Positions 31,933 through 40,610 of a DNA stretch of 64,000 nucleotides are shown in pieces. Location of the stretch: the NCBI RefSeq assembly GCF_014237875.1, contig NZ_JACJVJ010000001.1:856501-920500 (forward strand), written 5' to 3'. Source of the stretch: Parasphingopyxis marina (GTDB taxonomy: Bacteria > Pseudomonadota > Alphaproteobacteria > Sphingomonadales > Sphingomonadaceae). Numbering within the stretch: position 1 is the stretch's first letter; the number at the start of each line of letters is the position of its first letter. A program made the position numbers and the translations under genes. The notes beneath the pieces were generated by a model that did not search any database, had not been told where the DNA came from, and saw only the letters and a list, made by a program, of their open reading frames with translations.

Positions 31933-32358
31933 CTAACGCCGGCGCGTCCAGACTTCCGACTGGCAGATGATGCCGCCGAGCACACAGCCCGTGACGCTCA
32001 GCGATCCATTGGCGTTGAGCTCCATCCGGGCGCTATAGTTGCGCCCGTCTTCCGGATCGTAAATCTCGCCATGGCGCCAGCGATTGCCGTCGAGCCGGAA
32101 TCCGGTGAGCACCGGCATGCCGATGATGCGGCGGCTGCGAAGCGCGGGGTCCGGATTGTTCTCGTCGCGCTGGTCCGCATCGGGCATTTCCCGCAGCACC
32201 TGCTGGATATAGCCGCAAATCGCGCCGCCGCAGGGCGCGATGCGGATGATCGCGCGGCGATCTTCGGTCAGCCAGCGGCCGGTTATGCTGGATTGGGCAA
32301 AGGCGGGCGCTGCCGCGGCGAGCGCCGCTATGCCCAAAACTATCGTAGCAATACGCAT
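31933..32358 (-). CDS. DUF2147 secreted protein
   Basis: 141 residues: signal peptide (MRIATIVLGIAALAAAAPAFAQ) followed by a DUF2147 beta-barrel-like domain. Features are ITGRWLTEDRRAIIRIAPC, GAICGYI, GNRWRHGEIYDPEDGRNYSA and the C-terminal GCVLGGIICQSEVW. DUF2147 proteins are periplasmic and uncharacterised; cysteine pairs suggest disulfides. Tail-to-tail with the FAH gene. Confidence 0.88.
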   Translation of the reverse strand: MRIATIVLGIAALAAAAPAFAQSSITGRWLTEDRRAIIRIAPCGGAICGYIQQVLREMPDADQRDENNPDPALRSRRIIGMPVLTGFRLDGNRWRHGEIYDPEDGRNYSARMELNANGSLSVTGCVLGGIICQSEVWTRRR

Positions 32359-32471
32359 GGTCTACTGGTTCCTCCGCCCCGCTCGCACGGGCTATTGAGG
32401 TGAAGAGTGGCTTCCCCCATTAGTAACGGATCAACGGATCGGCGAGGGGAAAGTTCAATGGCGGCCAGCGA

Positions 32472-33365
32472 ATGACAGGTGGCGAATGGGTGATCGGTGT
32501 CGTCGGCGGGTCCGGGCTCTATGCCATGGATGCGCTCGAAGACGCTCAGTCGATCCGCGTCGAAAGCCCCTGGGGAGAAGCATCGGACGAGCTTGTCATC
32601 GGCGAAATTTCCGGCAAGCGCTTCGTCTTCCTGCCGCGCCACGGCAAGGGCCATAGAATCGGGCCGAGCCAGCTCAACTTCCGCGCCAATATCGACGTGC
32701 TGAAGCGTGCGGGATGCACCGACATGCTCTCGCTTTCGGCCGTGGGTTCACTGCGCGAAGATTTGCCGCCCGGCGATTTCGTGGTCGTCGACCAGTTTAT
32801 CGACCGCACCTTTGCGCGCGAAAAGAGCTTTTTTGGAGACGGTCTCGTCGCGCATGTCTCGATGGCCGATCCGGTTTGCCCGGCGCTGTCGGATCTCGCC
32901 GAGGCTGCGGCGAAGGCGGCTGGGGCCACGGTTCATCGCGGCGCGACCTATCTCGCCATGGAAGGCCCGCAATTCTCCTCCCGCGCGGAAAGCGAGCTTT
33001 ACCGGTCTTGGGGCTGCGACCTGATCGGGATGACGGCGATGCCCGAAGCCAAGCTCGCCCGCGAGGCGGAGTTGCCCTATGCGCTTGTCGCCATGGTCAC
33101 GGACTATGATTGCTGGCGCGACGATGTTGCCGAGGTCGAGGTTCATGACATCCTCGCCACCCTCCACGCCAATGCCGACAAGGCGGTGCAGACTGTCGTC
33201 GAGTTCGCCAGGGCGCTGCCCGATAAACGTCCGGCCAATCCGCTCGACACGGTGCTCGACATGTCGATTATCACCGATCTTGCGATGGCCGACCGTGCCT
33301 TGATCGCGAAGCTGGATGCCGTCGGCAAGCGGGTCTTCGCCGCGCGAGGCGTGGATCAGGACTAG
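32472..33365 (+). CDS. mtnP: S-methyl-5'-thioadenosine phosphorylase
   Basis: 297-residue PNP/MTAP-family enzyme that splits 5'-methylthioadenosine with phosphate into adenine and 5-methylthioribose-1-phosphate. Visible: IGVVGGSGLYAMDAL, the phosphate-site FLPRHGKGHRIGPSQLNFRAN, the signature AVGSLRE, GATYLAMEGPQFSSRAES and MTDYDCW, whose aspartates favour adenine-type (MTAP) over guanine-type specificity. Overlaps tail-to-tail by four bases with the methyltransferase at 33362. It belongs to methionine salvage, and its position beside radical SAM and arsM genes raises another possibility discussed in the findings. Confidence 0.92.
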   Translation: MTGGEWVIGVVGGSGLYAMDALEDAQSIRVESPWGEASDELVIGEISGKRFVFLPRHGKGHRIGPSQLNFRANIDVLKRAGCTDMLSLSAVGSLREDLPPGDFVVVDQFIDRTFAREKSFFGDGLVAHVSMADPVCPALSDLAEAAAKAAGATVHRGATYLAMEGPQFSSRAESELYRSWGCDLIGMTAMPEAKLAREAELPYALVAMVTDYDCWRDDVAEVEVHDILATLHANADKAVQTVVEFARALPDKRPANPLDTVLDMSIITDLAMADRALIAKLDAVGKRVFAARGVDQD

Positions 33366-33985
33366 TCCGGGGAGCCCGGAGAAGCGCTTCCCGCTTTCAC
33401 TGCGATGTCGATACCGCTGCCGATTTGGAGCAGCGCGCCCTCCATATCGGGCTTTGCGCGCACATGGGCGCGATATTCCGTAGCGCCTTCGTTGAAACTG
33501 GACGGGTAGAGCATGTTGTCGGCGACCACGATGCCACCTTCGGCAAGGTTCGGATGGAGCGCATCGAAGCACGGAATATAAAGGTCCTTCCAGAGATCGA
33601 GCAGCACTATATCGATCGGGCCCGGCTGGTCGGCGAGCAGATCCACCGCGTCGCCCAGGCGCCAGTCGACATGGTCTGCCAGCCCCGCCTCGCCGATCCG
33701 TTCGCGCGCCCAATCCTGTTTTTCGGGCGCGATCTCGTAGCTGTAGAGCGTGCCGCCGGTCAGGCTCGCCGCCTTCGCAAGAAACAGGGTCGAGAAGCCG
33801 AAGGAACTGCCGAGCTCGACGATCACCTTCGCCTTGCGGCCGACCGTCAGGTCGAGCAGCAGCCGCCCGACATCCTCGCCGACCCAGAGCAACCGGTCGT
33901 CGCGGCCCAGGCTGTCGTCCTGCCGTTCCGCCGCGTTACGCTCGCGATAAATGTCGAGCACGCGCTCAAAGGCTTCGTCCTGCAT
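33362..33985 (-). CDS. class I SAM-dependent O-methyltransferase-like protein
   Basis: 207 residues, COG4122-like: motif I VIVELGSSFGFSTLFLAKA, LYSYEIAPEKQDWARERI, and the metal/catalytic region IVLLDLWKDLYIPCFD ... GGIVVADN. This layout is that of catechol or caffeoyl-CoA O-methyltransferase relatives. Substrate unknown. It lies 25 bp downstream of the radical SAM gene on the same strand and so probably shares its transcript. Confidence 0.85.
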   Translation of the reverse strand: MQDEAFERVLDIYRERNAAERQDDSLGRDDRLLWVGEDVGRLLLDLTVGRKAKVIVELGSSFGFSTLFLAKAASLTGGTLYSYEIAPEKQDWARERIGEAGLADHVDWRLGDAVDLLADQPGPIDIVLLDLWKDLYIPCFDALHPNLAEGGIVVADNMLYPSSFNEGATEYRAHVRAKPDMEGALLQIGSGIDIAVKAGSASPGSPD

Positions 33986-34010
33986 GATTTTCTCCCTTTT
34001 CGCGGGTCTA

Positions 34011-34994
34011 TTAGGCGCTGCAGCTCGCGCCGCCCAATACGCAAAAGCGCGCGCAATGGGGATGGTTGAGCGCTATGTCGCGGCCGGCCTCGGCCAGCGT
34101 CTCGCCCATCTGGAAATCGGCGCCATAGGGGAGCAGCGTGCAGGCCGCGACCACCGGCCTTTCCGCGCCCTTGTGCTTCACGACCATCCGGCTCGTCGCG
34201 CACATCATCGCGCGGGGATCGACGTCGAGGATGCCCCAGCAGGCGGCGGTGATTTCGGGAACGTCGGCGGTCGCGTCCATCTCGGGAAAGAGGACGAGCC
34301 GGGCGGGATCGGTGGCGTCGATGCTCAGGCCTTCGCGCGCGAAGAGATCGGCATAGCCCTGCCGAGCCGAGCCGTCGTTTTCGTCGGCCAGGTGCCGCCC
34401 AGCGACGGCGATCGAGAAGCCGTTGTCCGACAGCCATGTGAGCCCGGCAATCGCCTTGTCCCATGTGCCGCCGCCGCGTTCGCTTTCATGGATCGCCCGC
34501 GTGTAGTGATCGAGGCTGACGCGCATCGTCAATCGTTCGCCATGGCGGGCCTTGAGATCGAGCAACTCGCCCTCGAACCGTCGCATCGGACGCATCGCGT
34601 TGGTCAGCATCAACACGTCGAAACCGCGGGCGAGGCAGCTTTCGAGCATTGCGATCATCTCGCGGTTCATGAAAGGCTCGCCGCCGGTAAAGCCGATCTC
34701 GCGGGTACCGAGCCCATCCCGTTCGATCTCGTCGAGATAGGCATCCACCTCGGCGGCGGTCAGATAGACGAGCGCGTCGTTGATTGGTGAGCTTTCGATA
34801 TAGCAGCTCTTGCAGGCGAGATTGCACAGCGTTCCGGTGTTGAACCAGAGCGTCTCCAGCCGGTCGAGCGCGACATACGCGCGACGCTCGCCTTTTGCGG
34901 TGGTCAACGAATCGCGAAATTTCTCCGGCGCCAGCGGCGCAGCGTCTGGCACGAGGAAAGGCGAGGGGCCGGGCAGGGGGCTTGTGGCGATAAT
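34011..34994 (-). CDS. radical SAM protein with Cys-rich C-terminal (SPASM-like) region
   Basis: About 327 residues. The 4Fe-4S-binding CxxxCxxC (CNLACKSC) follows WFNTGTL, FTGGEPFMNREM is the GGE SAM-binding motif, and the C-terminal third has extra cysteines (AACWG, MMCATS, CARFCVLGGASC) suggesting auxiliary clusters. Substrate unknown. An ATG start at 35090 would overlap the upstream gene by 70 bp. The conserved-looking N-terminus instead begins at ATT 34994, five bases after GGAG, hence this coordinate. Cotranscribed with the flavoprotein gene upstream and the methyltransferase downstream; I infer a shared pathway. Confidence 0.82.
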   Translation of the reverse strand: MIATSPLPGPSPFLVPDAAPLAPEKFRDSLTTAKGERRAYVALDRLETLWFNTGTLCNLACKSCYIESSPINDALVYLTAAEVDAYLDEIERDGLGTREIGFTGGEPFMNREMIAMLESCLARGFDVLMLTNAMRPMRRFEGELLDLKARHGERLTMRVSLDHYTRAIHESERGGGTWDKAIAGLTWLSDNGFSIAVAGRHLADENDGSARQGYADLFAREGLSIDATDPARLVLFPEMDATADVPEITAACWGILDVDPRAMMCATSRMVVKHKGAERPVVAACTLLPYGADFQMGETLAEAGRDIALNHPHCARFCVLGGASCSA

Positions 34995-35020
34995 TGAGTC
35001 TCCGTGCGGTCGGCGCTGGG

Positions 35021-36436
35021 CTATAGCAGATATTTCGCGCGGAACCGCGCCCAGCGTTTGGGCCAGCTGCCGAAGATCGTCGGTTCCCATACGCCGTATC
35101 CGGCCTGTTTCGAAATGTCGGAGCGCGTGGGGTAGGGCACGATGGCGCCGCCGATCGCGAAGGCGTTAGCCTTACCCCCGATCGCGAGGCTCCAGGGCAG
35201 GAGCAGTTCGCCCGCATGCGGGCCGACAATGGTCGCGCCGAGGATTGTCTTGCCCTTGCGGATAATCTTGAGAAATCCGCCGGTGTCGTTTTCGGCCCGG
35301 GCGCGGTCGTTGTGCGAAAAATCCCGTCGCGTGACTTCGGCCTTCTCGCCGAACTTCTCGCGCGCCTGCGCCTCGGTCATGCCTACCTGGGCGAGTTCGG
35401 GGTCGCTATAGGTGACCCAGGGCAGCGCGGTATAATCGGCCTTGCCGCCAAGCCCCAGCGCGACCTGCAACACGACGAGCGAGCCTTCATAGCCCGACGC
35501 ATGGGTGAAGCGCGGGCCGACCCGGCAATCGCCGATCGCATAGACTTTCTTGTTGGTCGTGCGGCGCTTGGCGTCGACGGTGATGCCGCGCGGGCTCCAT
35601 TCGATTCCTGCATTTTCAAGTCCGAAGCCGGCAAAGTCGCAGGTCCGACCGGTGGCGACGAGCACATGACTGGCGAGGATGGTGTCGCCGCCATCGGTTT
35701 CGACGGCGATGCCGCTATCGGTCTTGCTGACGGCCTTCACCTCGGTATCTTCGCGAATATCGACGCCCTCGGCCTGGAAGCGCCCGACGACGATGGCGGC
35801 GGCTTCTGGATCGTCCTTGTCCATCGCCTTGCCGCGCTGGATCACCGTCACCCTGCTGCCGAGCCGCCGGAAGCTTTGCGCCATCTCCATGCCGATCGGC
35901 CCGCCGCCCATCACGAGCAGATGCTCAGGCCGTTCGGTGAGGTCGAAGATCGTCTCGTTGGTGAGATAGGGAATGTCAGCCAGCCCCCCGACCGGCGGCA
36001 CGAAGGGTTTCGATCCGATGGCGAGGCAGATGCGCGGCGCCTTCAGGGTGCGCCCGTTCACTTCGATGGTGGAGCCGTCGATGATCTTGGCTTCGCCCCG
36101 GATCACCTCGACGCCGAACTCCTCCTCGAACCGTTCCTGGCTGTCATCGACCGCTATTGACGCGATCGCGCGCTGGACATGAGCATGGACGGCGTGGAAA
36201 TCGATTTTGGGCTCGGTATCGGCAATCCCGTATTTCGCATTTTCGCGCATTTCCTGCGCGCGCCGCGCCGCCGTGATCAATGCCTTGGAAGGCACGCAGC
36301 CGGTATTCAGGCAGTCGCCGCCCATCGGGCCTTTTTCAACGAGCGCGACCTTGAGCCCGAACTGGCCGCAGCCCCCCGCCGCGGTGAGCCCGGCCGAACC
36401 GGCGCCGATCACAATCAGATCATGGGTGCGTTGCAA
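35021..36436 (-). CDS. FAD-dependent pyridine nucleotide-disulfide oxidoreductase, mercuric-reductase-like
   Basis: 471 residues: FAD site GAGSAGLTAA, redox-active disulfide GDCLNTGC (Cys 42, Cys 47), NAD(P) site GGGPIGMEMAQ and FAD motif VYAIGDCRVG. The C-terminal dyad HPT...E of lipoamide dehydrogenases is replaced by YPTRSD, as the His is replaced by Tyr in mercuric reductases. The vicinal Cys-Cys of MerA is absent. Substrate therefore unknown. Start set at TTG 36436, with AGGGAGGA ideally placed; the ATG at 36463 lies upstream of that site. Divergent from arsM. Confidence 0.85.
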   Translation of the reverse strand: MQRTHDLIVIGAGSAGLTAAGGCGQFGLKVALVEKGPMGGDCLNTGCVPSKALITAARRAQEMRENAKYGIADTEPKIDFHAVHAHVQRAIASIAVDDSQERFEEEFGVEVIRGEAKIIDGSTIEVNGRTLKAPRICLAIGSKPFVPPVGGLADIPYLTNETIFDLTERPEHLLVMGGGPIGMEMAQSFRRLGSRVTVIQRGKAMDKDDPEAAAIVVGRFQAEGVDIREDTEVKAVSKTDSGIAVETDGGDTILASHVLVATGRTCDFAGFGLENAGIEWSPRGITVDAKRRTTNKKVYAIGDCRVGPRFTHASGYEGSLVVLQVALGLGGKADYTALPWVTYSDPELAQVGMTEAQAREKFGEKAEVTRRDFSHNDRARAENDTGGFLKIIRKGKTILGATIVGPHAGELLLPWSLAIGGKANAFAIGGAIVPYPTRSDISKQAGYGVWEPTIFGSWPKRWARFRAKYLL

Positions 36437-36483
36437 GGCATCCTCCCTTTCATGGCGAGGCATTCGAGGCCGTAAAGGCGAAA

Positions 36484-36520
36484 GTTACACCAAGTTACAT
36501 GGGGCCAGTCTTGGTGTAAC
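36484..36520. promoter_or_regulatory. 11-bp perfect inverted repeat between flavoprotein and arsM genes
   Basis: GTTACACCAAG (36484-36494) and CTTGGTGTAAC (36510-36520) are exact inverted copies 15 bp apart. A further direct GTTACA copy lies at 36494-36499, ten bp from the first. Candidate operator controlling both divergent genes. No regulator gene adjoins it. Confidence 0.6.
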
Positions 36521-36591
36521 CCGAAAGCCGTCCGATTCGAACACTTCCGTGATTTATGCTTTCGCCTGCCGTACCCAGGGAGATGGGCTGG

Positions 36592-37635
36592 ATGAATATC
36601 GAGAATAGCCGGGATTATTACGGGCAGGTGTTGCAGGGCTCGGCCGATCTCAAGACCGATGCCTGCTGCACGCTCGAAGCGCCGGCGCCGGAGATCCTGG
36701 CCGCGCTGGCCAATGTCCATCCCGAGGTGAAAGCGCGCTATTATGGCTGCGGCCTGATCGCGCCGGAAGCCGCTAAAGGCATGCGTATCCTCGATCTCGG
36801 CAGCGGCTCTGGGCAGGACGCCTATCTGCTGGCGCAGCTTGCCGGCGCGGAGGGCAGCGTCGTCGGCGTCGATACCACGCCCGAGCAACTCGCCGTCGCG
36901 CGCGCGCATCTCGATTGGCACGCCGAGCGATTCGGCTACGCCAATGTCGAATTCGTCGAAGGCGATATCGAAAAGCTCGACGCACTGGGCCTCGAGCCCG
37001 GCAGCTTCGATCTCATTGTTTCCAACTGCGTCATCAATCTTGTGGGGGACAAGGCCAAGGTCTTCCGCGAAGCGCAAGCGCTGCTGAAGCCCGGCGGCGA
37101 ATTCTATTTCTCCGACGTCTATTCCGAACGCCGAGTGCCACAAGCGCTGCTCGCCGATCCCGTGTTGCACGGCGAATGCCTGTCGGGCGCGCTCTATTGG
37201 GGCGATTTCGACAGGCTGGCCAAGGATGCCGGCTTCCTCGATCCGCGCCTCGTCACCGATCGGCCGCTGGGCATCGGCGATCCCGAAGTTGCCGAAAAGG
37301 TCGATGGCATCCGCTTCTTCTCGGCCACCTATCGGCTGTTCAAGCTCGACGGGCTCGAACCGCGCTGCGAGGATTACGGCCAGGCTGTGCGCTACAAGGG
37401 CACGGTGACCGGGCACGAACGCGCGCTGACGCTGGACGGCCATCATATCATCGAGAAAGGCCGGATGTTCGCGGTATGCGGCAATACCTGGCGGATGCTC
37501 GCCGAGACGCGCTTTGCCGAGCATTTCGAATTTTTCGGCGATTTTTCGACGCATTATGGAATCTTTCCGGGTTGCGGGGAGCTGATGCCGTTCAATGCGG
37601 AAACAGGCGACGCGGCGATTTCGGGCTGCTGCTGA
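36592..37635 (+). CDS. arsM: arsenite S-adenosylmethionine methyltransferase
   Basis: 347 residues. SAM fold: ILDLGSGSGQDAYLLAQL, GVDTTPEQL, and SNCVINLVGDKAKVFREA. Cysteines at 25/26, 53, 146 and 196 reproduce the spacing of the four conserved cysteines of characterised ArsM (Cys44, 72, 174, 224). The As(III)-binding and methylating set is therefore complete. ArsM methylates arsenite to mono-, di- and trimethylarsenicals. The protein ends in GCC, possible extra thiols. Start at MNIENSRDYYGQ after CAGGGAG. Followed directly by an SDR gene and divergent from the flavoprotein gene. Confidence 0.95.
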   Translation: MNIENSRDYYGQVLQGSADLKTDACCTLEAPAPEILAALANVHPEVKARYYGCGLIAPEAAKGMRILDLGSGSGQDAYLLAQLAGAEGSVVGVDTTPEQLAVARAHLDWHAERFGYANVEFVEGDIEKLDALGLEPGSFDLIVSNCVINLVGDKAKVFREAQALLKPGGEFYFSDVYSERRVPQALLADPVLHGECLSGALYWGDFDRLAKDAGFLDPRLVTDRPLGIGDPEVAEKVDGIRFFSATYRLFKLDGLEPRCEDYGQAVRYKGTVTGHERALTLDGHHIIEKGRMFAVCGNTWRMLAETRFAEHFEFFGDFSTHYGIFPGCGELMPFNAETGDAAISGCC

Positions 37636-37636
37636 T

Positions 37637-38722
37637 TTGACCACGATACTCGTCACCGGTGCCGCCGGGCTGCTCGGCGGCGAGGTTGCGGCCGCGCTTG
37701 CCGCGCGCGGTCATGGCGTGATCGGGCTCGTCCGCAAGAACCGGACCGTGCGCCACGGCGACGGCGAGGAAATCGAAACCCGGGACTGGAATGGTAGCGC
37801 GCCCGCGCCCGGCGAGGTCGCGCTGGTGACGGGCGATGTCGGCGAGCCGCATCTTGGCCTGGCCGAGCAGGATTGGCGCGAGCTCGCCGCTCAGGCCGAG
37901 ACGATTCTTCACTGCGCTGCAGTCGTTGCCTTCGATGCCGCACCGGAAATCTATGCCGCGGTGAATGTCGGCGGGACGCGGCACATGCTCGATCTCGCCC
38001 GCTTAAGGCCGGGTGGTCCGGCCGGCTTTGTGCATGTCTCGACCGCTTATGTCTGCGGCGAGCGCCAAGGGGAGGTCGCAGAGGATGGCGGAGAAGCGCC
38101 CGTGCATTTCGCCAATCCCTACGAGGCCAGCAAGGCCGAGGCGGAGTCGCTCGTCCGGCAGGCGATTGTAGGCGGAATGCCAGCGGCGCTCGCCCGGCCC
38201 AGCATCATTGTCGGACGACAATCGGACGGCGCGATCGGAGCGTTTGATTCAATCTATATGGCGTTCCGGCTGCTCGCCGAAGGGCGTATTCGCACGATTC
38301 CGGCGGAGCCTGGTGCGACGCTGAACTTCGTTCCGCTCGATCATGTCGTAAAGGGTCTGGTAAGGATTGCAGAGCGGATCGAAGAGGCGAGCGGCAGGGC
38401 GTTCCATCTCGTCGCCGGATCGCCGATGCCGGTCGATGACTTCTTCGCGCTGGTCCGATCCTATCCGCAATTTGCCAACCCCGAACTCGTCACACCCGAG
38501 CGTTTCGACCTCGATATGCTGTCACCGGCCGAGCGCCGCTTCCACCGCCGCGTGGCCGTGCTCTATTCCAGTTATTTTCAGCGCAATCCGTTGTTTTTAG
38601 AAGATAATATAGAAAAATTGCTTGGCCGTTCTGGCCCCGCGGCGAATGGGGAGATGATGCGGCGCCAGATTGACTTTGCCATCCGCGCCGGCTTTCTTCC
38701 GGTCGAGTCGGTAACCGCCTGA
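37637..38722 (+). CDS. extended SDR / thioester-reductase-like NAD(P)-binding protein
   Basis: About 361 residues: cofactor motif VTGAAGLLGGEV at the N-terminus, HCAAVV, the Ser-Tyr-Lys centre HVSTAYVCGE and PYEASKAEAE, and ARPSIIVGRQSDG. This matches the NAD_binding_4 group (fatty acyl/thioester reductase domains). The C-terminal 90 residues are not recognised. The TTG at 37637 is one base after the arsM stop; an ATG at 37595 would overlap arsM by 41 bp. Either way it is coupled to arsM. Substrate unknown. Confidence 0.85.
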   Translation: MTTILVTGAAGLLGGEVAAALAARGHGVIGLVRKNRTVRHGDGEEIETRDWNGSAPAPGEVALVTGDVGEPHLGLAEQDWRELAAQAETILHCAAVVAFDAAPEIYAAVNVGGTRHMLDLARLRPGGPAGFVHVSTAYVCGERQGEVAEDGGEAPVHFANPYEASKAEAESLVRQAIVGGMPAALARPSIIVGRQSDGAIGAFDSIYMAFRLLAEGRIRTIPAEPGATLNFVPLDHVVKGLVRIAERIEEASGRAFHLVAGSPMPVDDFFALVRSYPQFANPELVTPERFDLDMLSPAERRFHRRVAVLYSSYFQRNPLFLEDNIEKLLGRSGPAANGEMMRRQIDFAIRAGFLPVESVTA

Positions 38723-38846
38723 CCGTCGCCTTCTCAACTCGTCGTAGGCCCGCTGCGGACCAATTTGGCACAGCGGCGAACGTTATCCACAGTCAGGGTC
38801 AACCGGCTTGGTTAATCTTCACAGGAAATTGCACCGATTTACTAAT

Positions 38847-38868
38847 TTAACCCTTTATTTAGGGTAAA
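38847..38868. promoter_or_regulatory. inverted repeat TTAACCCT-N6-AGGGTAAA, also one mismatch from a CtrA box
   Basis: Arms match at seven of eight positions. The same bases read TTAA-N7-TTTA, one off the CtrA consensus TTAA-N7-TTAA. It lies about 65 bp upstream of the protein-transferase start, in the only AT-rich part of the 210-bp intergenic region. Confidence 0.35.
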
Positions 38869-38932
38869 CAGCCTTTCCAACACTCTGTCCGCAAGTCATA
38901 AAAGCGCCCTCGAACAACGAAAAAGAGCGAGG

Positions 38933-39724
38933 GTGTCCCCAGACGTGAGTGCGCCATTCCGGTTCCCCAGATTCTTCGTCACGGCGCCGAGCCCGTGCCC
39001 CTATTTGCCCGGCAAGACCGAGCGGAAGGTTTTCACCGAGCTGCGCGGTCCGCACGCCGGTGAGCTCAACGAAGCGCTTGGGCGGATCGGCTTCCGAAGG
39101 AGCCAGTCTGTTGCCTACCGGCCGAGCTGCCAAGGCTGTCAGGCCTGCGTCTCGGTCCGCGTGATCGCCGAAGAGTTCCGGCCCAACGCCACCCAGCGCA
39201 AATTGATGCGCCGGCATCGCGATCTCGACGTCAGTGCGTGCGAAGCCTGGACGACCGAGGAGCAATTTGCGCTGCTGCGCCGCTATCTCTCCGCTCGCCA
39301 TCCCGATGGCGGCATGCATGACATGGACGAGATGGACTTTGCTGACATGGTCGAACAGACGCCCGTCGATACGTTCATGATCGAATATCGCGAGCCGGCC
39401 CAGGACGGAAACCCGGGCAAGCTTGTCGGCGCCTGTCTGACCGACCGGCAGTCGGACGGGCTGTCGATGATCTACAGCTTCTTCGATGCTGGCCATCCCG
39501 ACCGCGACGGCCTCGGCAATTTCATCATCCTCGACCATATCGTGCACGCGGCCAAGGCGGGTTTGCCCTATGTCTATCTCGGCTATTGGGTCGAGGGCGC
39601 GGCGCGGATGCAATATAAGACGCGCTACCGCCCGCTCGAAAAGCTCACGCCGCGCGGCTGGGAGCGGTTCGAGGTAGCGGTGGAACCGCAGATCGAGCAG
39701 AAGATTTTCGCCGACGCCGAATAA
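38933..39724 (+). CDS. bpt: arginyl/leucyl-tRNA--protein transferase (ATE/Bpt family)
   Basis: 263 residues. The N-terminal ATE domain has [17 protein letters not shown] and the Cys cluster [16 protein letters not shown]. The C-terminal ATE domain has [22 protein letters not shown] and the YRPLE end. Bacterial Bpt proteins add leucine to N-terminal Asp/Glu of proteins, marking them for the ClpS/ClpAP N-end rule pathway. GTG at 38933 is used here; GTG at 38945 is equally possible, with GAGG suitably placed. Confidence 0.93.
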   Translation: MSPDVSAPFRFPRFFVTAPSPCPYLPGKTERKVFTELRGPHAGELNEALGRIGFRRSQSVAYRPSCQGCQACVSVRVIAEEFRPNATQRKLMRRHRDLDVSACEAWTTEEQFALLRRYLSARHPDGGMHDMDEMDFADMVEQTPVDTFMIEYREPAQDGNPGKLVGACLTDRQSDGLSMIYSFFDAGHPDRDGLGNFIILDHIVHAAKAGLPYVYLGYWVEGAARMQYKTRYRPLEKLTPRGWERFEVAVEPQIEQKIFADAE

Positions 39725-39739
39725 CCGGCTCGCGATCGC

Positions 39740-40501
39740 CTATTCGGCGGAATCTTTCAGCATGAAAGGCGGCATCGGGATCGCCGCGCGGGCCTCGGCC
39801 AACGCCAGCGCCCATTTCGAGGAAAGCATGTTGAAATAGTGATCGGTCTCGTCGATCCGCTGGCTCAGCATCGGCTGTGTTTCGTCGGCCGGTAGCACCA
39901 CGATATCGAGCGGGCGGCCGACGCTGAGATTCGAACGCATCGTCGAATCGAAGGAAACCAGCCCGGTCTTCACCGCATCGTCGAGCGGCGTATCATATTC
40001 GAGCGCGCGGTCGAGGATCGGCTTGCCATATTTGGTCTCGCCGATCTGCATGAACGGACGATCGGGCTGGCAGGCGATGAAATTGCCTTCCTTGTAGATG
40101 TGGAAAAGCCGCAAAGGCCGGCCCTTGATCCGGCCGCCGAGCAGCATCGATCCCGAAAAGCTGTATTGCGCGTCGTCGCCGGCGGTCTCCGTAATATCCT
40201 CGCGCGCCATGTGCAGTGCCTCGCCGACAAGGCCCGCGACGCGGTGCATGTTCGCCATATCTTTAACGAACCGGGGGCCGTCGCTGTCATCGTCTTCCTC
40301 CAGCCCCTCGCGCAATAGCGCGAAGGTGGCCTGGGTGACCGACAGGTTGCCTGCCGTACAGGCGATGATCGTGCGATCTTCACTATGCTCGAGGATATGG
40401 AGCTTCTTGTAGGAGGAGATGTTGTCGACACCCGCATTGGTACGGGTGTCGGCAATCATGATGAGCCCCTGTTCGAGCAACATTCCCAAGCAATATGTCA
40501 T
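39740..40501 (-). CDS. Anbu, proteasome-type Ntn-hydrolase
   Basis: 253 residues. After Met removal the chain begins with Thr (MTYCLGMLL), and proteasome-like Asp 17 (IADTRTNAG) and a Lys pair (SYKKL) occupy the expected active-site places. Further conserved parts are ACTAGNLSVTQA and FSGSMLLGG. Anbu forms helical or ring assemblies related to the 20S proteasome; its substrates are unknown. It is last in the four-gene operon with ATP-grasp, alpha-E and transglutaminase genes. That operon context is characteristic. A TTGTGCA motif lies 50 bp upstream. Confidence 0.94.
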   Translation of the reverse strand: MTYCLGMLLEQGLIMIADTRTNAGVDNISSYKKLHILEHSEDRTIIACTAGNLSVTQATFALLREGLEEDDDSDGPRFVKDMANMHRVAGLVGEALHMAREDITETAGDDAQYSFSGSMLLGGRIKGRPLRLFHIYKEGNFIACQPDRPFMQIGETKYGKPILDRALEYDTPLDDAVKTGLVSFDSTMRSNLSVGRPLDIVVLPADETQPMLSQRIDETDHYFNMLSSKWALALAEARAAIPMPPFMLKDSAE

Positions 40502-40610
40502 GCGACTCCGATAGCTAATGGCCGGTCCGGCCTCCCGGTTAGCGACGAAATTGTGCACCGCAAAGAGCGCAATTTCGCGAAAGTGTGGATCGCGACGGCG
40601 GGAACGACCC

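Noticed and set aside
35021-36436. Mercuric reductase (merA) call
   Set aside because: No N-terminal metal-binding domain, no C-terminal Cys pair and no other mer genes.
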